A stretch of 59,656 bases of DNA, from the NCBI GenBank assembly GCA_022799755.1, contig JAAWOU010000009.1:1-59656 (forward strand). Reading direction: 5' to 3'. A program made the position numbers and the translations under genes. Positions 8,190 through 18,125 of the stretch are shown here, piece after piece (positions within the stretch are counted from its first letter, which is position 1; every line of letters begins with the position of its first letter). The stretch is from Lachnospiraceae bacterium. GTDB taxonomy: Bacteria; Bacillota; Clostridia; Lachnospirales; Lachnospiraceae. The notes below the pieces were generated by a model that had not been told where the DNA came from, did not search any database, and saw only the letters and a program-made list of their open reading frames with translations.

Positions 8190-11114
8190 ATGGCGAAACG
8201 GATAGGATGGATAAAAGGAATAGCCGCGGCGTTTCTCATGGCGGCTGTGTGGAATGTGTCGCCGGCTGCGGCAGCTGCCGCTGAGAACCAGGGGGAGATT
8301 CCTTACAGCCAGGTAATCGAACAATGGCGCGGGGAGGGATTGCAAGAGGTAAAAGACGCTTTTTACGTAGTCGATCCCGCTGCTTTTCCCCAGTCGGAAG
8401 CTATGGTGGCGGAGGACTCTCTGGGGTACGATGGGGAAGCGGTCCGGCTGGAAAAGGGAGATACATGTAAGCTTACGGTTTCCGCCGGGGAGAGCGGACT
8501 GTACAGTATTGCGGTGGACTATTACTGCCTTGCGCAAAAGGCAGTCTCCCACACGGTCAGCCTGAAGATAAACGGGGCGTATCAGTTCTCGGAAGCCCGG
8601 GAATTGATACTGGAGCAGCTCTATGACACGGAGAGCTGGCCTTTCCGCACGGACTCCAGAGGGGACGAGATCACCCCGGATACCATGCTCAGGTACGGCT
8701 GGCAGTCCCGGAGGCTGAAATCCGTGAGACAGGGAGGGCAGGACGGGCTTTTCTTCTATTTAAATGAGGGTGAGAACGAAATCGAACTGACCATGGAGAA
8801 ATCCTCCATACTGCTGGGAAAAGTATATGTGGAGGCCATGCAGGAAAACTGCGGGTATGAGGACTATAAAAAGCAGTATCCCCAGACCCGGGGAGGGGAT
8901 GCGGTCATCCCTCTGGAAGCGGAGCGGATTTCCTGGAAAAACACCACCTCCGCAAGGCCTGTTGCCACCAGGGATATTGAGGCAACCCCTTATCAGGCCA
9001 ACACGAAGCTGATGAGCGTCATCGGCGGTTCCACCTGGAATGAGAACGGGCAGACGCTGTATTACGAGTTTGAAGTAGAAATGCCTGGCTGGTACAGTGT
9101 GGCTCTGAAATACCGGCAGAACGATAAGCCAAACACAGTGGTCCGCCGTACCCTGACCATAGACGGGGAGCTGCCCTTTGCGGAAGCGGCGGGGGTGCCC
9201 TTTGAAAGCTCTGCGTCCTGGACCGTGAAAGAGTTCGGAGATGAGAACGGCGCCTTTTCGTTTTACCTGGAGGCGGGAAAGCATGTGCTGGGCCTGGAGG
9301 CCGACAGCACGGGGATGAATCCCCTGATGGATATTATTTCTGACCAGATTGACACCATAGCCGACATAGCCGTAGAGGTGAAAAAGGTTACCGGCGGAAG
9401 CGACGATGTAAACCGCGACTGGGATATTCTCTCCTATATTCCGGAGTTAAGCGATGAACTTTACGGGCTGGCGGACCGGCTGGAGACGGTTCATGACAGA
9501 CTTGTGGAGCTCAATCAGGGCGATGAGGGCAATTCGGACATCTCCAATTTAAAGATCGTCATCGGCAGGCTGCGCAAGCTGGGGGACGACCCTGACGAAC
9601 TGCCCAACAACCTTTCTTCGTTCTCGGAGGGCTCCAGCTCTGTGGCGCAGATGCTGGGTACGGTGCTGGAAAGCATCCAGAAGAGCCCTATGTCCCTGGA
9701 CTGCATCTATATTAGACAGGCCCAGGGAGCCATTCCGGATTTTGAGGTGGGAGCGCTGCGCAAGACCTGGGAGGAGATCTGCTATTTTGCCGACGATCTG
9801 TTCTCGGGGAAATCCGCGGGGAAAGAGGAGTACGACACCGTCATCGATGTCTGGGTGAACCGCGCCGTGACTTACATCAACGAGATGCAGACCATGGCGG
9901 ACGCCTATTTTACCCCCCGGACAGGGATCAAGGTCAATTTCTCCGTGATGAAAGACGAGAACAAACTGATCCTGGCCAACACCACCAACAGCCAGCCGGA
10001 TGTGGCCCTGGGGCTGAGCGCGCATCTTCCCTATGATCTGGCCATTCGGGGCGTGCTTGCGGATCTGCGGGAGTTTGACGGCTTTGAGGAGACGGGAGGA
10101 CAGTTCCTGCCGGGGGCTTTGCTGACCCATACCTATGAGGACGGGATTTACGCCCTGCCGGAGACTCAGGACTTTTTTGTACTGTATTACAGAAAAGACT
10201 TGATGGAGGCTCTGGGGATCGGGGTGCCCGATACCTGGGAGGAGGTGCTTGGGATCCTGCCCATCCTCCAGCGGTACGGCATGAACTTTTACATTCCCTT
10301 GGCTTCCTCCAGTTCGTTTAAGACCTTTTCCGCCACCACGCCTTTCATTCTGCAATACGGCGGTTCCGTCTATGAGGAGGACGGCATGTCCGTTGCGGTA
10401 AACGATGAGAACGGCCTGGCTGCCATGAAATTTATGACGGATCTCTTTACCATATACGGTCTGCCCACGGAGGTGGCCGATTTCTATCAGTCGTTCCGAA
10501 ACGGCACCATTCCCATAGGAGTGTCCAGCTTCAGCACTTATCTTAAGCTGGAGGCCGCCGCCGCGGAGCTGGCGGGGAAATGGGACATTGCCGTGATGCC
10601 GGGGGTAGAGAACGCGGAGGGAGAGGTAGAGCGCTGGGCCACGGGCGGCGGGACCACAGGGGTCATCTTCTCCAAGTCCGAGAAGCAGGAGGCGGCCTGG
10701 GAATTCTTCCGCTGGTGGTTCTCCGGGGAGACCCAGGAGCGTTTCGGTACCCAGATGCAGCTTCTCTATGGGGATACTTATATGTGGAATACGGCAAATG
10801 TGGAAGCTTTTGCGGAACTTCCCATTACGGAGAGCCATAAGGAAGTGGTCATGGAGCAGTGGAAATGGCTGCACGAATTTGTCAAGACTCCTGCCAGCTA
10901 TATGATCGAGCGCGAGATCAGCAATGTCTGGAACGCCGTTGTGTTCAACGGAGAGAATGTGAGGAGTTCCCTGGACGATGCCTCCATCCTCATGAACCAG
11001 GAGCTGAACAGGAAGTGGGAGGAATTCGGTTACATGGATGACGGAAACGTGATCAGGACATACCGGATTCCGTCAATTGAATTGATAGAGAGTTGGGTGA
11101 AGCAGGATGAGTAA
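8190..11114 (+). CDS. Large modular solute-binding protein: two beta-rich N-terminal modules plus C-terminal SBP domain
   Basis: The 974-residue exported protein starts at ATG 8190 (AAGGA 9 bases upstream) and has an Ala-rich signal peptide to about residue 32. It has no lipobox Cys. Residues about 45-225 and 235-385 look like two beta-sandwich, carbohydrate-binding-like modules; both carry GxYSI/GWYSV-Ala-Val-Asp/Leu-Lys-Tyr strands. Residues about 405-545 are mostly helical. Residues 546-974 form a family 1 SBP with [37 protein letters not shown] and [18 protein letters not shown]. Usual SBPs are 400-550 residues. It overlaps the next permease gene by 8 bases, so the two are translationally coupled. 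The module assignment is by eye; a fold search is needed to name a CBM family. Confidence 0.8.
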   Translation: MAKRIGWIKGIAAAFLMAAVWNVSPAAAAAAENQGEIPYSQVIEQWRGEGLQEVKDAFYVVDPAAFPQSEAMVAEDSLGYDGEAVRLEKGDTCKLTVSAGESGLYSIAVDYYCLAQKAVSHTVSLKINGAYQFSEARELILEQLYDTESWPFRTDSRGDEITPDTMLRYGWQSRRLKSVRQGGQDGLFFYLNEGENEIELTMEKSSILLGKVYVEAMQENCGYEDYKKQYPQTRGGDAVIPLEAERISWKNTTSARPVATRDIEATPYQANTKLMSVIGGSTWNENGQTLYYEFEVEMPGWYSVALKYRQNDKPNTVVRRTLTIDGELPFAEAAGVPFESSASWTVKEFGDENGAFSFYLEAGKHVLGLEADSTGMNPLMDIISDQIDTIADIAVEVKKVTGGSDDVNRDWDILSYIPELSDELYGLADRLETVHDRLVELNQGDEGNSDISNLKIVIGRLRKLGDDPDELPNNLSSFSEGSSSVAQMLGTVLESIQKSPMSLDCIYIRQAQGAIPDFEVGALRKTWEEICYFADDLFSGKSAGKEEYDTVIDVWVNRAVTYINEMQTMADAYFTPRTGIKVNFSVMKDENKLILANTTNSQPDVALGLSAHLPYDLAIRGVLADLREFDGFEETGGQFLPGALLTHTYEDGIYALPETQDFFVLYYRKDLMEALGIGVPDTWEEVLGILPILQRYGMNFYIPLASSSSFKTFSATTPFILQYGGSVYEEDGMSVAVNDENGLAAMKFMTDLFTIYGLPTEVADFYQSFRNGTIPIGVSSFSTYLKLEAAAAELAGKWDIAVMPGVENAEGEVERWATGGGTTGVIFSKSEKQEAAWEFFRWWFSGETQERFGTQMQLLYGDTYMWNTANVEAFAELPITESHKEVVMEQWKWLHEFVKTPASYMIEREISNVWNAVVFNGENVRSSLDDASILMNQELNRKWEEFGYMDDGNVIRTYRIPSIELIESWVKQDE

Positions 11115-12009
11115 GAAAAACGAACAGAAAAGAGAAGAAAGGTCAGCCTACCTGTTCCTGGCGCCATACCTGATTTTGTTTCTGACCTTTATAGTGATTC
11201 CGGTGGCCCTTGCCATGACGCTTTCTTTTACGGACTTTGATTCCGTGAATTTCCCCAAGTGGGCGGGGCTTAAGAACTATATTTCGCTTTTTACGTCGGA
11301 CGCGGTATTTATGCAGTATGTGGTGCCGAATACGCTGAAGTTCTCGCTGATCGCAGGACCTTTGGGATACATCCTTTCCTTTCTCATGGCATGGATGCTG
11401 GCCCAGGTTCCCAAAAGGTCCAGGACGCTGCTGGCGCTGATTTTGTACTCGCCCTCCATGACCAGCGGCGTGGCCATGACGGTGATCTGGAAAGTGCTGT
11501 TCAACGGAGATCAGACCGGCTATCTCAACAGCCTGCTCTTAAACTGGGGGCTGATAAGGGAACCCGTGCAGTGGCTTCAGTCCACGGAATGGCTGATGCC
11601 GGTGATGATTGTCGTGACGCTGTGGTCCAGTATGGGCGTGGGCTTCCTTTCCATGCTGGCAGGTATCCTGAATATCAATCCGGAGCTCTACGAGGCGGGA
11701 TATATTGACGGCGTAAAGAACCGGTTCCAGGAGATCGTCCATATTACGATTCCGTCCCTGAAGCCCCAGATGCTGTTCGGAGCGGTGATGGCGGTGGTAA
11801 ATACGTTTCAGGCCGGAGCCATCGGCGTGACGCTGTCCGGCTCCAATCCCACGCCTCAGTACGCGGGGCAGCTGGTGCTCAACCACATTGAGGACTACGG
11901 CTTCCTGCGGTATGAGATGGGATACGCTTCGGCCATATCGGTGGTGCTGCTGATCTTCATAGCGGTGAGCTCCAAGGGCGTGTTCAAGCTCTTCGGGGAC
12001 GGGGAGTGA
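11107..12009 (+). CDS. Carbohydrate ABC transporter permease, MalF/UgpA type (pair 1)
   Basis: The 300-residue membrane protein has about six transmembrane helices, starting with the segment after [13 protein letters not shown]. The cytoplasmic EAA-loop is present as [20 protein letters not shown] followed by TIPSLKP, where it docks on the ATPase. The start overlaps the upstream modular SBP by 8 bases, which suggests that SBP is its partner. It forms a heterodimer with the product of 12052-12924. The EAA loop carries Gly where most relatives have Ala. Confidence 0.92.
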   Translation: MSKKNEQKREERSAYLFLAPYLILFLTFIVIPVALAMTLSFTDFDSVNFPKWAGLKNYISLFTSDAVFMQYVVPNTLKFSLIAGPLGYILSFLMAWMLAQVPKRSRTLLALILYSPSMTSGVAMTVIWKVLFNGDQTGYLNSLLLNWGLIREPVQWLQSTEWLMPVMIVVTLWSSMGVGFLSMLAGILNINPELYEAGYIDGVKNRFQEIVHITIPSLKPQMLFGAVMAVVNTFQAGAIGVTLSGSNPTPQYAGQLVLNHIEDYGFLRYEMGYASAISVVLLIFIAVSSKGVFKLFGDGE

Positions 12010-12051
12010 TAAATGGCAAAGTCGCGCAGCGATTTAAAATAGGAGGTATAT

Positions 12052-12924
12052 ATGGCATCCATACAGGGAAAGAAGATGAATCCGTCCAGGTTTCATCCCA
12101 GTCAGATTAAATTTTATGTAATATTGATTCCCATGGCAATCCTGACAGGACTGCCCATTGTGTTTATCTTTTCGCAGGCTCTGAAGCCTTTGAACGAGCT
12201 GTATCTGTATCCGCCGCGCTTCTTTGTGTCCCATCCGTCCTTAAGCAGCTTCCGGAAGCTCCTGGAGGCCATGAACAGCTCGGATGTGCCCATTTACAGA
12301 TATTTCTTCAACAGCATCGTCTCTACGCTGCTGACGGTGCTGTGCACGGTGGGGATCACGGCCTGTGCGGGCTATGCGCTGTCGAAGAAGAACTTCCGCG
12401 CCAAGAACCTGATCTTTGGCATCAATACCATGGCGCTGATGTTCGTGGGGGCGGCGGTGAAGATTCCCAAATACCTGATCGTATACGGCACGGGAATGAT
12501 CGATAAATTCGCCGTGCATATCATTCCGGCGCTGGCAATGCCCGTAGGGCTGTTTCTGGTGAAGCAGTTTATGGACCAGATTCCCAATGAGCTGCTGGAG
12601 GCGGCTAAGATTGACGGCGCTACGGACTGGTATACATTCCGCAAGATCGTGGTGCCCCTGTCGAAATCCTCGCTGGCCACGGTAGTGATCCTTACATTCC
12701 AGACAGCCTGGAATACCATAGAGGCCAGCGAACTGTACCTGAACCATGACAATCAGAAGACATTTGCGTATTACATGTCGACTCTGACCACCACGGGAAA
12801 TGATGTGGCCGGTATCGGTATGGCGGCCGCGGCGACGCTGATCATGTTCATTCCGAATCTGATCATCTTTATCGTGATGCAGAATAATGTGATGAGCACA
12901 ATGGCCCATTCCGGTATCAAGTAA
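12052..12924 (+). CDS. Carbohydrate ABC transporter permease, MalG/UgpE type (pair 1)
   Basis: The 290-residue permease has six predicted helices and the EAA-loop LLEAAKIDGATDWYTFRKIV, then VPLSKS. AGGAGG precedes ATG 12052. It pairs with the permease just upstream. The next gene starts 10 bases after its stop, so the NHL-TPR-YIP1 protein is very probably co-transcribed with it. Confidence 0.92.
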   Translation: MASIQGKKMNPSRFHPSQIKFYVILIPMAILTGLPIVFIFSQALKPLNELYLYPPRFFVSHPSLSSFRKLLEAMNSSDVPIYRYFFNSIVSTLLTVLCTVGITACAGYALSKKNFRAKNLIFGINTMALMFVGAAVKIPKYLIVYGTGMIDKFAVHIIPALAMPVGLFLVKQFMDQIPNELLEAAKIDGATDWYTFRKIVVPLSKSSLATVVILTFQTAWNTIEASELYLNHDNQKTFAYYMSTLTTTGNDVAGIGMAAAATLIMFIPNLIIFIVMQNNVMSTMAHSGIK

Positions 12925-12934
12925 GGAGAACGCG

Positions 12935-14965
12935 ATGAGACATTTTGGAAAAAAAGCCTGCAGATGGATCTGCCTGTCGGTGCTTTTGGCCATACTGCTG
13001 CCGGCAGAAATGAAAGTGCATGGGCAGGCCCCGTATCATACCCTTACCCAGGGGCCAAACGGGTACCTGGTCTATACCCAGGATGCCTATGAGCCGGGGA
13101 GCCTGCTGAACCCGGATTTGAAGTCGCCGGAGGATTTGTTTTATTATAATGGGAAGCTGTATATAGCGGATACCGGGAACGCCCGCATCCTTGTGATGGA
13201 GGGGGAGGAAGTCGTCCAGGAGATCACGTCCGAGTATCTGACGGCGCCCTCCGGACTGGCTGTGACGCAGGAATACATTTATGCGGCGGATTACGGCGCC
13301 AGGGAGATTCTGGTATTTCACCATGACGGAAGCCTGTATACGCGCATCGGGAAGCCCCAGGAGAAAGTGTTCGGGGAAAACAGCGCTTTCTCGCCGGTGA
13401 AGATCGGAGTAGACAAGAGGGGAAATCTGTATGTGGTGTCCGAGGGCTCTACCTCCGGCGTGATGCAGCTTAGCATCGAGGGGAACTTTCTGGGGTACTT
13501 TGGCTCCAACCGGACGAACACCTCGCTGATGATGATACTGCAGAGAACCTTCTTTACCCAGGAGCAGCTGGATAAGCTTTTTAAGAACATTCCCTCCAGC
13601 GTGGCGAATATTGCGGTGGATGAACTGGGGCTGATGTATACCGTCACCCAGGGGCAGAACGCCGGGGAGCAGGGGCAGAGCATCCGCAAGCTATCCATTG
13701 CGGGAGCGGATCTGATATCTCCGGGGTATTACAGCCATGGCTTCGTAGATGTGGCAGTGGACAGGAACATGAATATCTACGCGGTGGATTCCTGGGGAAC
13801 CGTCTACGAATACGACAGCTACGGCAACATCATCTTTGCTTTCGGGTATGTGGATACGCAGATGCAGAGAATCGGCCTTGTATCCAGCGCGGCCGCCATC
13901 GATGTGTCGGAGGACGGCACTCTGTATGTGCTGGATAAGGGAAAGGGCATTATACAGGAGTATGAGCCTACGGATTTTGCCCGAAAGGTCCATCTGGGGC
14001 TGTCGGACTATATGAACGGCAAATACGCGGAAGCGGAGCAGAACTGGCAGGAGATCAACCGGGCCAACACGGCGTTTCTCTTTTCCTACGAGGCCCTTGC
14101 AAAGGCCAGCTTCAAGCGGCAGGACTATACCCAGGCCATGGACTACTACCGGGTGGCGGGCAATGTATCCGGATATTCCCAGGCCTACTGGTATGCCAGA
14201 AACCAGTGGATTGAGAAAAATCTGACCTGGGTGATGGCTGCTTTGATCCTTTTGTGGGCGGCAGCCAGGCTGGTCCGGAGGCTGAACGCCAAGAAAGGTT
14301 TCCTGGCTCCGGTGGAGAAGATGGGCAGGAGATTGGGAGAGATTCCCTTTTTGCAGCAGCTAAAGGTGATGAAGCTCATGCTGCGGAACCCTTTCGATGG
14401 CTATTACACCATTCATCATGAGGAAAAGGTCAGCGTGCTGACGGCTACGTTTTTGTATCTGTGGCTCATCGTCCTGCAGATAACGGATTTATATGTGACC
14501 AGCTACCTGTTTAACCAGACGGACATTGCCTATGTGAACCTGGGGGCAGTCATCGGACGGATCATGCTGCCGCTGCTCTTGTTCGTGGCCTGTAATTTCC
14601 TGGTGAGTACCATCTCGGGAGGAGAGGGTAAGTTTAAGCATGTATACTGCGGAACCATTTATGCGCTTTCGCCCTATTTGGTTTTCCTGCTGCCCCTGCA
14701 GATCGTCTCCAATGCGCTGACGGAAAACGAGAGGTTCTTCTATGAGTTCGGCTATCTGCTGGTCATGGGCTGGTGCGTCATACTGCTCTATCTGATGGTG
14801 CAGGAGGTCCATGTATACAGCGTCTCCGAGACCATAAAAAATATCTGCGTCACAGTGGTCACGATGCTGTTATTCCTGCTGGCGGCGTTCACGCTTTATC
14901 TGCTGGGACAGCAGCTATGGCAGTTTGTGGTGAGTATCTATAAGGAGGTGGCTCTTCGTGTGTAA
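12935..14965 (+). CDS. NHL-repeat / TPR / YIP1-domain membrane protein
   Basis: The 676-residue protein combines three parts. After a signal peptide (1-30), residues about 45-345 form an NHL-type beta-propeller with repeats such as LYIADTGNARILVM, YIYAADYGAREILVF, NLYVVSEG, NIYAVDSWGTVYEYDSYGN and TLYVLDKGKGIIQEY. Residues 350-415 carry TPR-like helices (YAEAEQNWQEI, ALAKASFKRQDYTQAMDYY). A transmembrane helix follows at about 430-447. From about 484 a YIP1-family domain (NPFDGYYTIHHEEK) has roughly five membrane spans. The propeller and TPR should lie outside the cell and the YIP1 part in the membrane. The family is known from Firmicute sugar transporter operons, but I know of no assigned function. 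It overlaps the DUF5696 gene by 8 bases. Confidence 0.8.
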   Translation: MRHFGKKACRWICLSVLLAILLPAEMKVHGQAPYHTLTQGPNGYLVYTQDAYEPGSLLNPDLKSPEDLFYYNGKLYIADTGNARILVMEGEEVVQEITSEYLTAPSGLAVTQEYIYAADYGAREILVFHHDGSLYTRIGKPQEKVFGENSAFSPVKIGVDKRGNLYVVSEGSTSGVMQLSIEGNFLGYFGSNRTNTSLMMILQRTFFTQEQLDKLFKNIPSSVANIAVDELGLMYTVTQGQNAGEQGQSIRKLSIAGADLISPGYYSHGFVDVAVDRNMNIYAVDSWGTVYEYDSYGNIIFAFGYVDTQMQRIGLVSSAAAIDVSEDGTLYVLDKGKGIIQEYEPTDFARKVHLGLSDYMNGKYAEAEQNWQEINRANTAFLFSYEALAKASFKRQDYTQAMDYYRVAGNVSGYSQAYWYARNQWIEKNLTWVMAALILLWAAARLVRRLNAKKGFLAPVEKMGRRLGEIPFLQQLKVMKLMLRNPFDGYYTIHHEEKVSVLTATFLYLWLIVLQITDLYVTSYLFNQTDIAYVNLGAVIGRIMLPLLLFVACNFLVSTISGGEGKFKHVYCGTIYALSPYLVFLLPLQIVSNALTENERFFYEFGYLLVMGWCVILLYLMVQEVHVYSVSETIKNICVTVVTMLLFLLAAFTLYLLGQQLWQFVVSIYKEVALRV

Positions 14966-17123
14966 GAAAAAAGCATGGTACAGGGTTGCCATGGCGCTTG
15001 GGACGCTGTTAGCCGGCGGGTTGCTTGGCCTTACGGCGCCAGCCAGGGCCAGTGCCCAGGAAGCGGGCTATGAACTGGCGGCGGAGAACGACCGTCTGGA
15101 GCTGTACTATCAGCCGGAGTCCCTGGCCATCCGGATCCGGGATAAGGACGGAGGCTATGTATACGACTCCTGCGGGCCCGAGCCCCGGGAGGGCGACCTG
15201 AACGCCACCTATGCAGGGATGAGACAGTCCGGCATTTCGGTGGAATGCAGGCTGGAAAACGGGAATGTGAAGACCCTGAGCATAACGGAGGATGGCGCCA
15301 GGGTAAACTCCCAGGGGATGGAAGACGGGTTCCGAAGCACCATCGGCTTTTCGGACGGAATCAGCTTTGAGATAGAGGTGACGCTGACGGAGAACGGGAT
15401 TCGGGTACTGATTCCGGAAGCGTCCATAGAGGAATCTCCGGAGAGCGCAGTCAGGCTCCAAAGCATTTTTGTATATCCTTTTCTGGGCTCCAGCTACGGA
15501 TATGACAACAACGGGTATCTGTTTGTGCCGGACGGGTGCGGCGCGCTGATCTCCACGGGCACGAAGACCGTGGCCGCGGAAAATTATGAAAAGCAGATCT
15601 ACGGCAGCGACTTAGGGCTGGGGGCATATAAAAGCGCCGATGTGGAGGGCATGCTAAAGCCCGCGGAAGAAATCTATATGCCCGTTTTCGGAAGCATCCT
15701 GGAGGAGGGGAAGCAGGGCATTGCGGGGATTGTGACAGAGGGGGATGAATACTGTAAAATCTTAGCCCAGGCCAGCGGAATCCGCACACCCTATAACCTG
15801 ATCCAGCCCAAGTTCATCCTGCGGGAGACCTATCAGATGAAGCTCAGCCAGAGCGGAAGCAGCCTGACGTCAAACCAGGAGGAGAAAAATCCCGGAAGCT
15901 TTGGCGTCACATATGTGCTGCTGTCCGGTGAGGAGGCGGATTATGTGGGGATTGCCAAAGCCTACAGACAATGGCTGCTTGAGGGCGGAAAGCTCACGAA
16001 GCAAAACGGCGGGGATGCCGTGCCCGTAAGGCTGGAAATGGTGCTGTCCGAGCAGGAAAAGGGGCTCATCGGCTCAAAGACAGTGACCATGACTACATTG
16101 GAGCAGACCCGCGAAATCCTGCAGGAGCTTTGCGGCGCAGGGCTTTCGGATATGAACGTTGTGCTGAGAGGATACTCGGGGGACGGCGCCTCGGGGGCAG
16201 GTCCCTCCGCCTTTTCATTCAGCGGGAAGACCGGTTCCAAATCCGCCTGGAAGAAAGAGATCCAAGCGCTTACGGAACTTGGAACCAACGTATCGCTGTA
16301 CGCGGATTTTACTAGGGGATACGAGGAAGTGGGCGGATACGGCAATAAGGACGAGGCCCAGGCGATCAACCGCACCATGCTGGAATCCTTTGACAATGGG
16401 GCTTTCAACTGGCTTGCGCCCTCCTACACTGCCAACGCACTGAATAAATTTGCCAAAAAGGCATCCGGCATAGGGGTGACCAGTCTGTCCTTGGACGCTT
16501 TTGGCAGAACTCCCTATTCCAACTGGAACAGAAAGGCCGTCTCCACAAGGGCGGACGCGGTAAGGCTCTGGAAGCAGGCGGACACCGCGGGAATGAGCCT
16601 GAACCTGTACGCGCCCTTTGCCTATATCTGGGAGCGCTGCGGCGCCATTTATGATATGCCGTCAGGCTCCAGCAATTACTATATTTTTACGCAGACAGTG
16701 CCCTTTATGCAGATCGTGCTGAAAGGATGCATTCCCTATTACTCGGAGGGCTGGAACTTTCATGCCAACGCAAAGCTTGATCTGCTGCAGTGCGTGGAAT
16801 ACGGGGCATATCCTACCTGGTATGTGACCTGGGAGGATTCGGTGGAGCTGATCGATACGGCTTCCTCCTGGATCTACAGCTCTCAGTATGCGGTGTGGAA
16901 AGATTCCATCATCCGGGAATACGGGGAGATCAAAGAGGGTCTTGGGAGCGTGTGGGGAGCGTGCATGGAGGATCGTGTGGTGCTGGCTGAGGATGTGGTG
17001 CGGGTGGATTATGACAATGGTGTCAGTATCTATGTGAACTATGGGAAGACGGACTGGACCGGCGATGGCGTGACTGTGGGCGGGGAAAGCTATTTGGTGA
17101 ATACCGCTGCCGCGGCCAGATAG
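14958..17123 (+). CDS. Secreted DUF5696-domain protein, possible glycoside hydrolase-like fold
   Basis: The product has 721 residues. Translation starts at GTG 14958 inside the preceding gene, with AAGGAGG 9 bases upstream. A signal peptide ends near ARASAQ (residue 33) and there is no lipobox. Residues 35-200 are beta-rich and include FVPDGCGALIS (about 188-198), typical of DUF5696. Residues about 345-660 alternate strands and helices like a TIM barrel, with MNVVLRGY, NVSLYADFTRGYEE, GVTSLSLDAFGR, MSLNLYAPFAYIW and YPTWYVTWED. The acidic residues at the ends of strands would fit a glycosidase, but no catalytic motif of a named family is clear. It lies between the YIP1 protein and permease pair 2, which suggests a role in glycan capture or trimming at the cell surface. 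Confidence 0.72.
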   Translation: MCKKKAWYRVAMALGTLLAGGLLGLTAPARASAQEAGYELAAENDRLELYYQPESLAIRIRDKDGGYVYDSCGPEPREGDLNATYAGMRQSGISVECRLENGNVKTLSITEDGARVNSQGMEDGFRSTIGFSDGISFEIEVTLTENGIRVLIPEASIEESPESAVRLQSIFVYPFLGSSYGYDNNGYLFVPDGCGALISTGTKTVAAENYEKQIYGSDLGLGAYKSADVEGMLKPAEEIYMPVFGSILEEGKQGIAGIVTEGDEYCKILAQASGIRTPYNLIQPKFILRETYQMKLSQSGSSLTSNQEEKNPGSFGVTYVLLSGEEADYVGIAKAYRQWLLEGGKLTKQNGGDAVPVRLEMVLSEQEKGLIGSKTVTMTTLEQTREILQELCGAGLSDMNVVLRGYSGDGASGAGPSAFSFSGKTGSKSAWKKEIQALTELGTNVSLYADFTRGYEEVGGYGNKDEAQAINRTMLESFDNGAFNWLAPSYTANALNKFAKKASGIGVTSLSLDAFGRTPYSNWNRKAVSTRADAVRLWKQADTAGMSLNLYAPFAYIWERCGAIYDMPSGSSNYYIFTQTVPFMQIVLKGCIPYYSEGWNFHANAKLDLLQCVEYGAYPTWYVTWEDSVELIDTASSWIYSSQYAVWKDSIIREYGEIKEGLGSVWGACMEDRVVLAEDVVRVDYDNGVSIYVNYGKTDWTGDGVTVGGESYLVNTAAAAR

Positions 17124-17133
17124 GAGTTGGGGT

Positions 17134-18111
17134 ATGAGTAAAGGTAGAATTTCCAGAAGCACAAGGAACAACATTCGCGGATGGCTGTGCGAGGTTCCCT
17201 GGCTGATCGGATTTGCGGTGTTTACCCTGTATCCGATTGCAAGTACATTGAAAATGAGTTTTGATTCCGTGGTGATCTCCGCCACGGGGCTGGTCACGGA
17301 GCCGGTAGGGATTGACAATTACCGGAAAGCTTTTCTGGGAGACGTGACCTTTCCCAAGATCCTCCTGAATTATGTGGGGGAGATTGTCCTGCAGGTGCCT
17401 ATCGTGATCGTTTTTGCTATTGCCGTGGCGCTGATATTAAGCAAGGAGATCCGCGGAAGAGGGATATTCAGGACCCTGTTCTTCCTGCCGGTAATCATTA
17501 TCAGCGGGCCCGTCATTGACAAATTTATTGACATGGGCATGATGGCCATCCAGGGGGCGGACACCAACACGGTGATTATGAGCGTCCTTGACATGCTGCC
17601 GGAGACGGCGGGGGGACTGCTGAAGACATTGATTGATTCCTTTGTGATGACCCTTTGGTTCTCGGGGGTGCAGATTCTGCTGCTTTTGTCCGCTTTGCAG
17701 AAGATCGACAAGCCTATGTATGAGGCGGCGTATATGGACGGCGCTTCCGGCTGGGAATGCTTCTGGAAAGTAACGCTTCCCAACCTGCGCAGCATGATCG
17801 TGATCTGCATTATATATACCATTGTGACCATATCCACCTTTGATACCAATGAGGTCATCACCACCATCCAGGGCAATATGTTCCAGACCAGCCTGGGGCT
17901 GGGCTATTCTTCCGCTCAGGCATGGATCTACTTCGTGGTGCTGCTGTTGGTGATCGGGTTCTTCATGCTGCTCTACGGACCCCGCAAGGAGGCCGTATAC
18001 GGGAGCACAAAAGCGGCCAAGCTGGAACTGAAACGTGCGCGCAGGCTGAAGAAAGCCCAGGACAGGAACTTAAAGAAGCTGTACCGGGAGAGCAAAAGGT
18101 ACCGTGATTAG
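17134..18111 (+). CDS. Carbohydrate ABC transporter permease, LplB/UgpA type (pair 2)
   Basis: The 325-residue permease has the EAA-loop MYEAAYMDGASGWECFWKV followed by TLPNLRS, and six helices beginning at VPWLIGFAVFTLYPIAS. It has an unusually long basic C-terminus (about 45 residues, rich in Lys/Arg, ending in YRESKRYRD) that should be cytoplasmic. It starts 10 bases after the DUF5696 gene and pairs with the permease at 18126. Confidence 0.92.
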   Translation: MSKGRISRSTRNNIRGWLCEVPWLIGFAVFTLYPIASTLKMSFDSVVISATGLVTEPVGIDNYRKAFLGDVTFPKILLNYVGEIVLQVPIVIVFAIAVALILSKEIRGRGIFRTLFFLPVIIISGPVIDKFIDMGMMAIQGADTNTVIMSVLDMLPETAGGLLKTLIDSFVMTLWFSGVQILLLLSALQKIDKPMYEAAYMDGASGWECFWKVTLPNLRSMIVICIIYTIVTISTFDTNEVITTIQGNMFQTSLGLGYSSAQAWIYFVVLLLVIGFFMLLYGPRKEAVYGSTKAAKLELKRARRLKKAQDRNLKKLYRESKRYRD

Positions 18112-18125
18112 TAGGAGGTGTAGGA

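Noticed and set aside
9549..10874. Open frame of 441 codons on the minus strand
   Set aside because: It is antisense to the modular SBP, without recognisable motifs or start signals.
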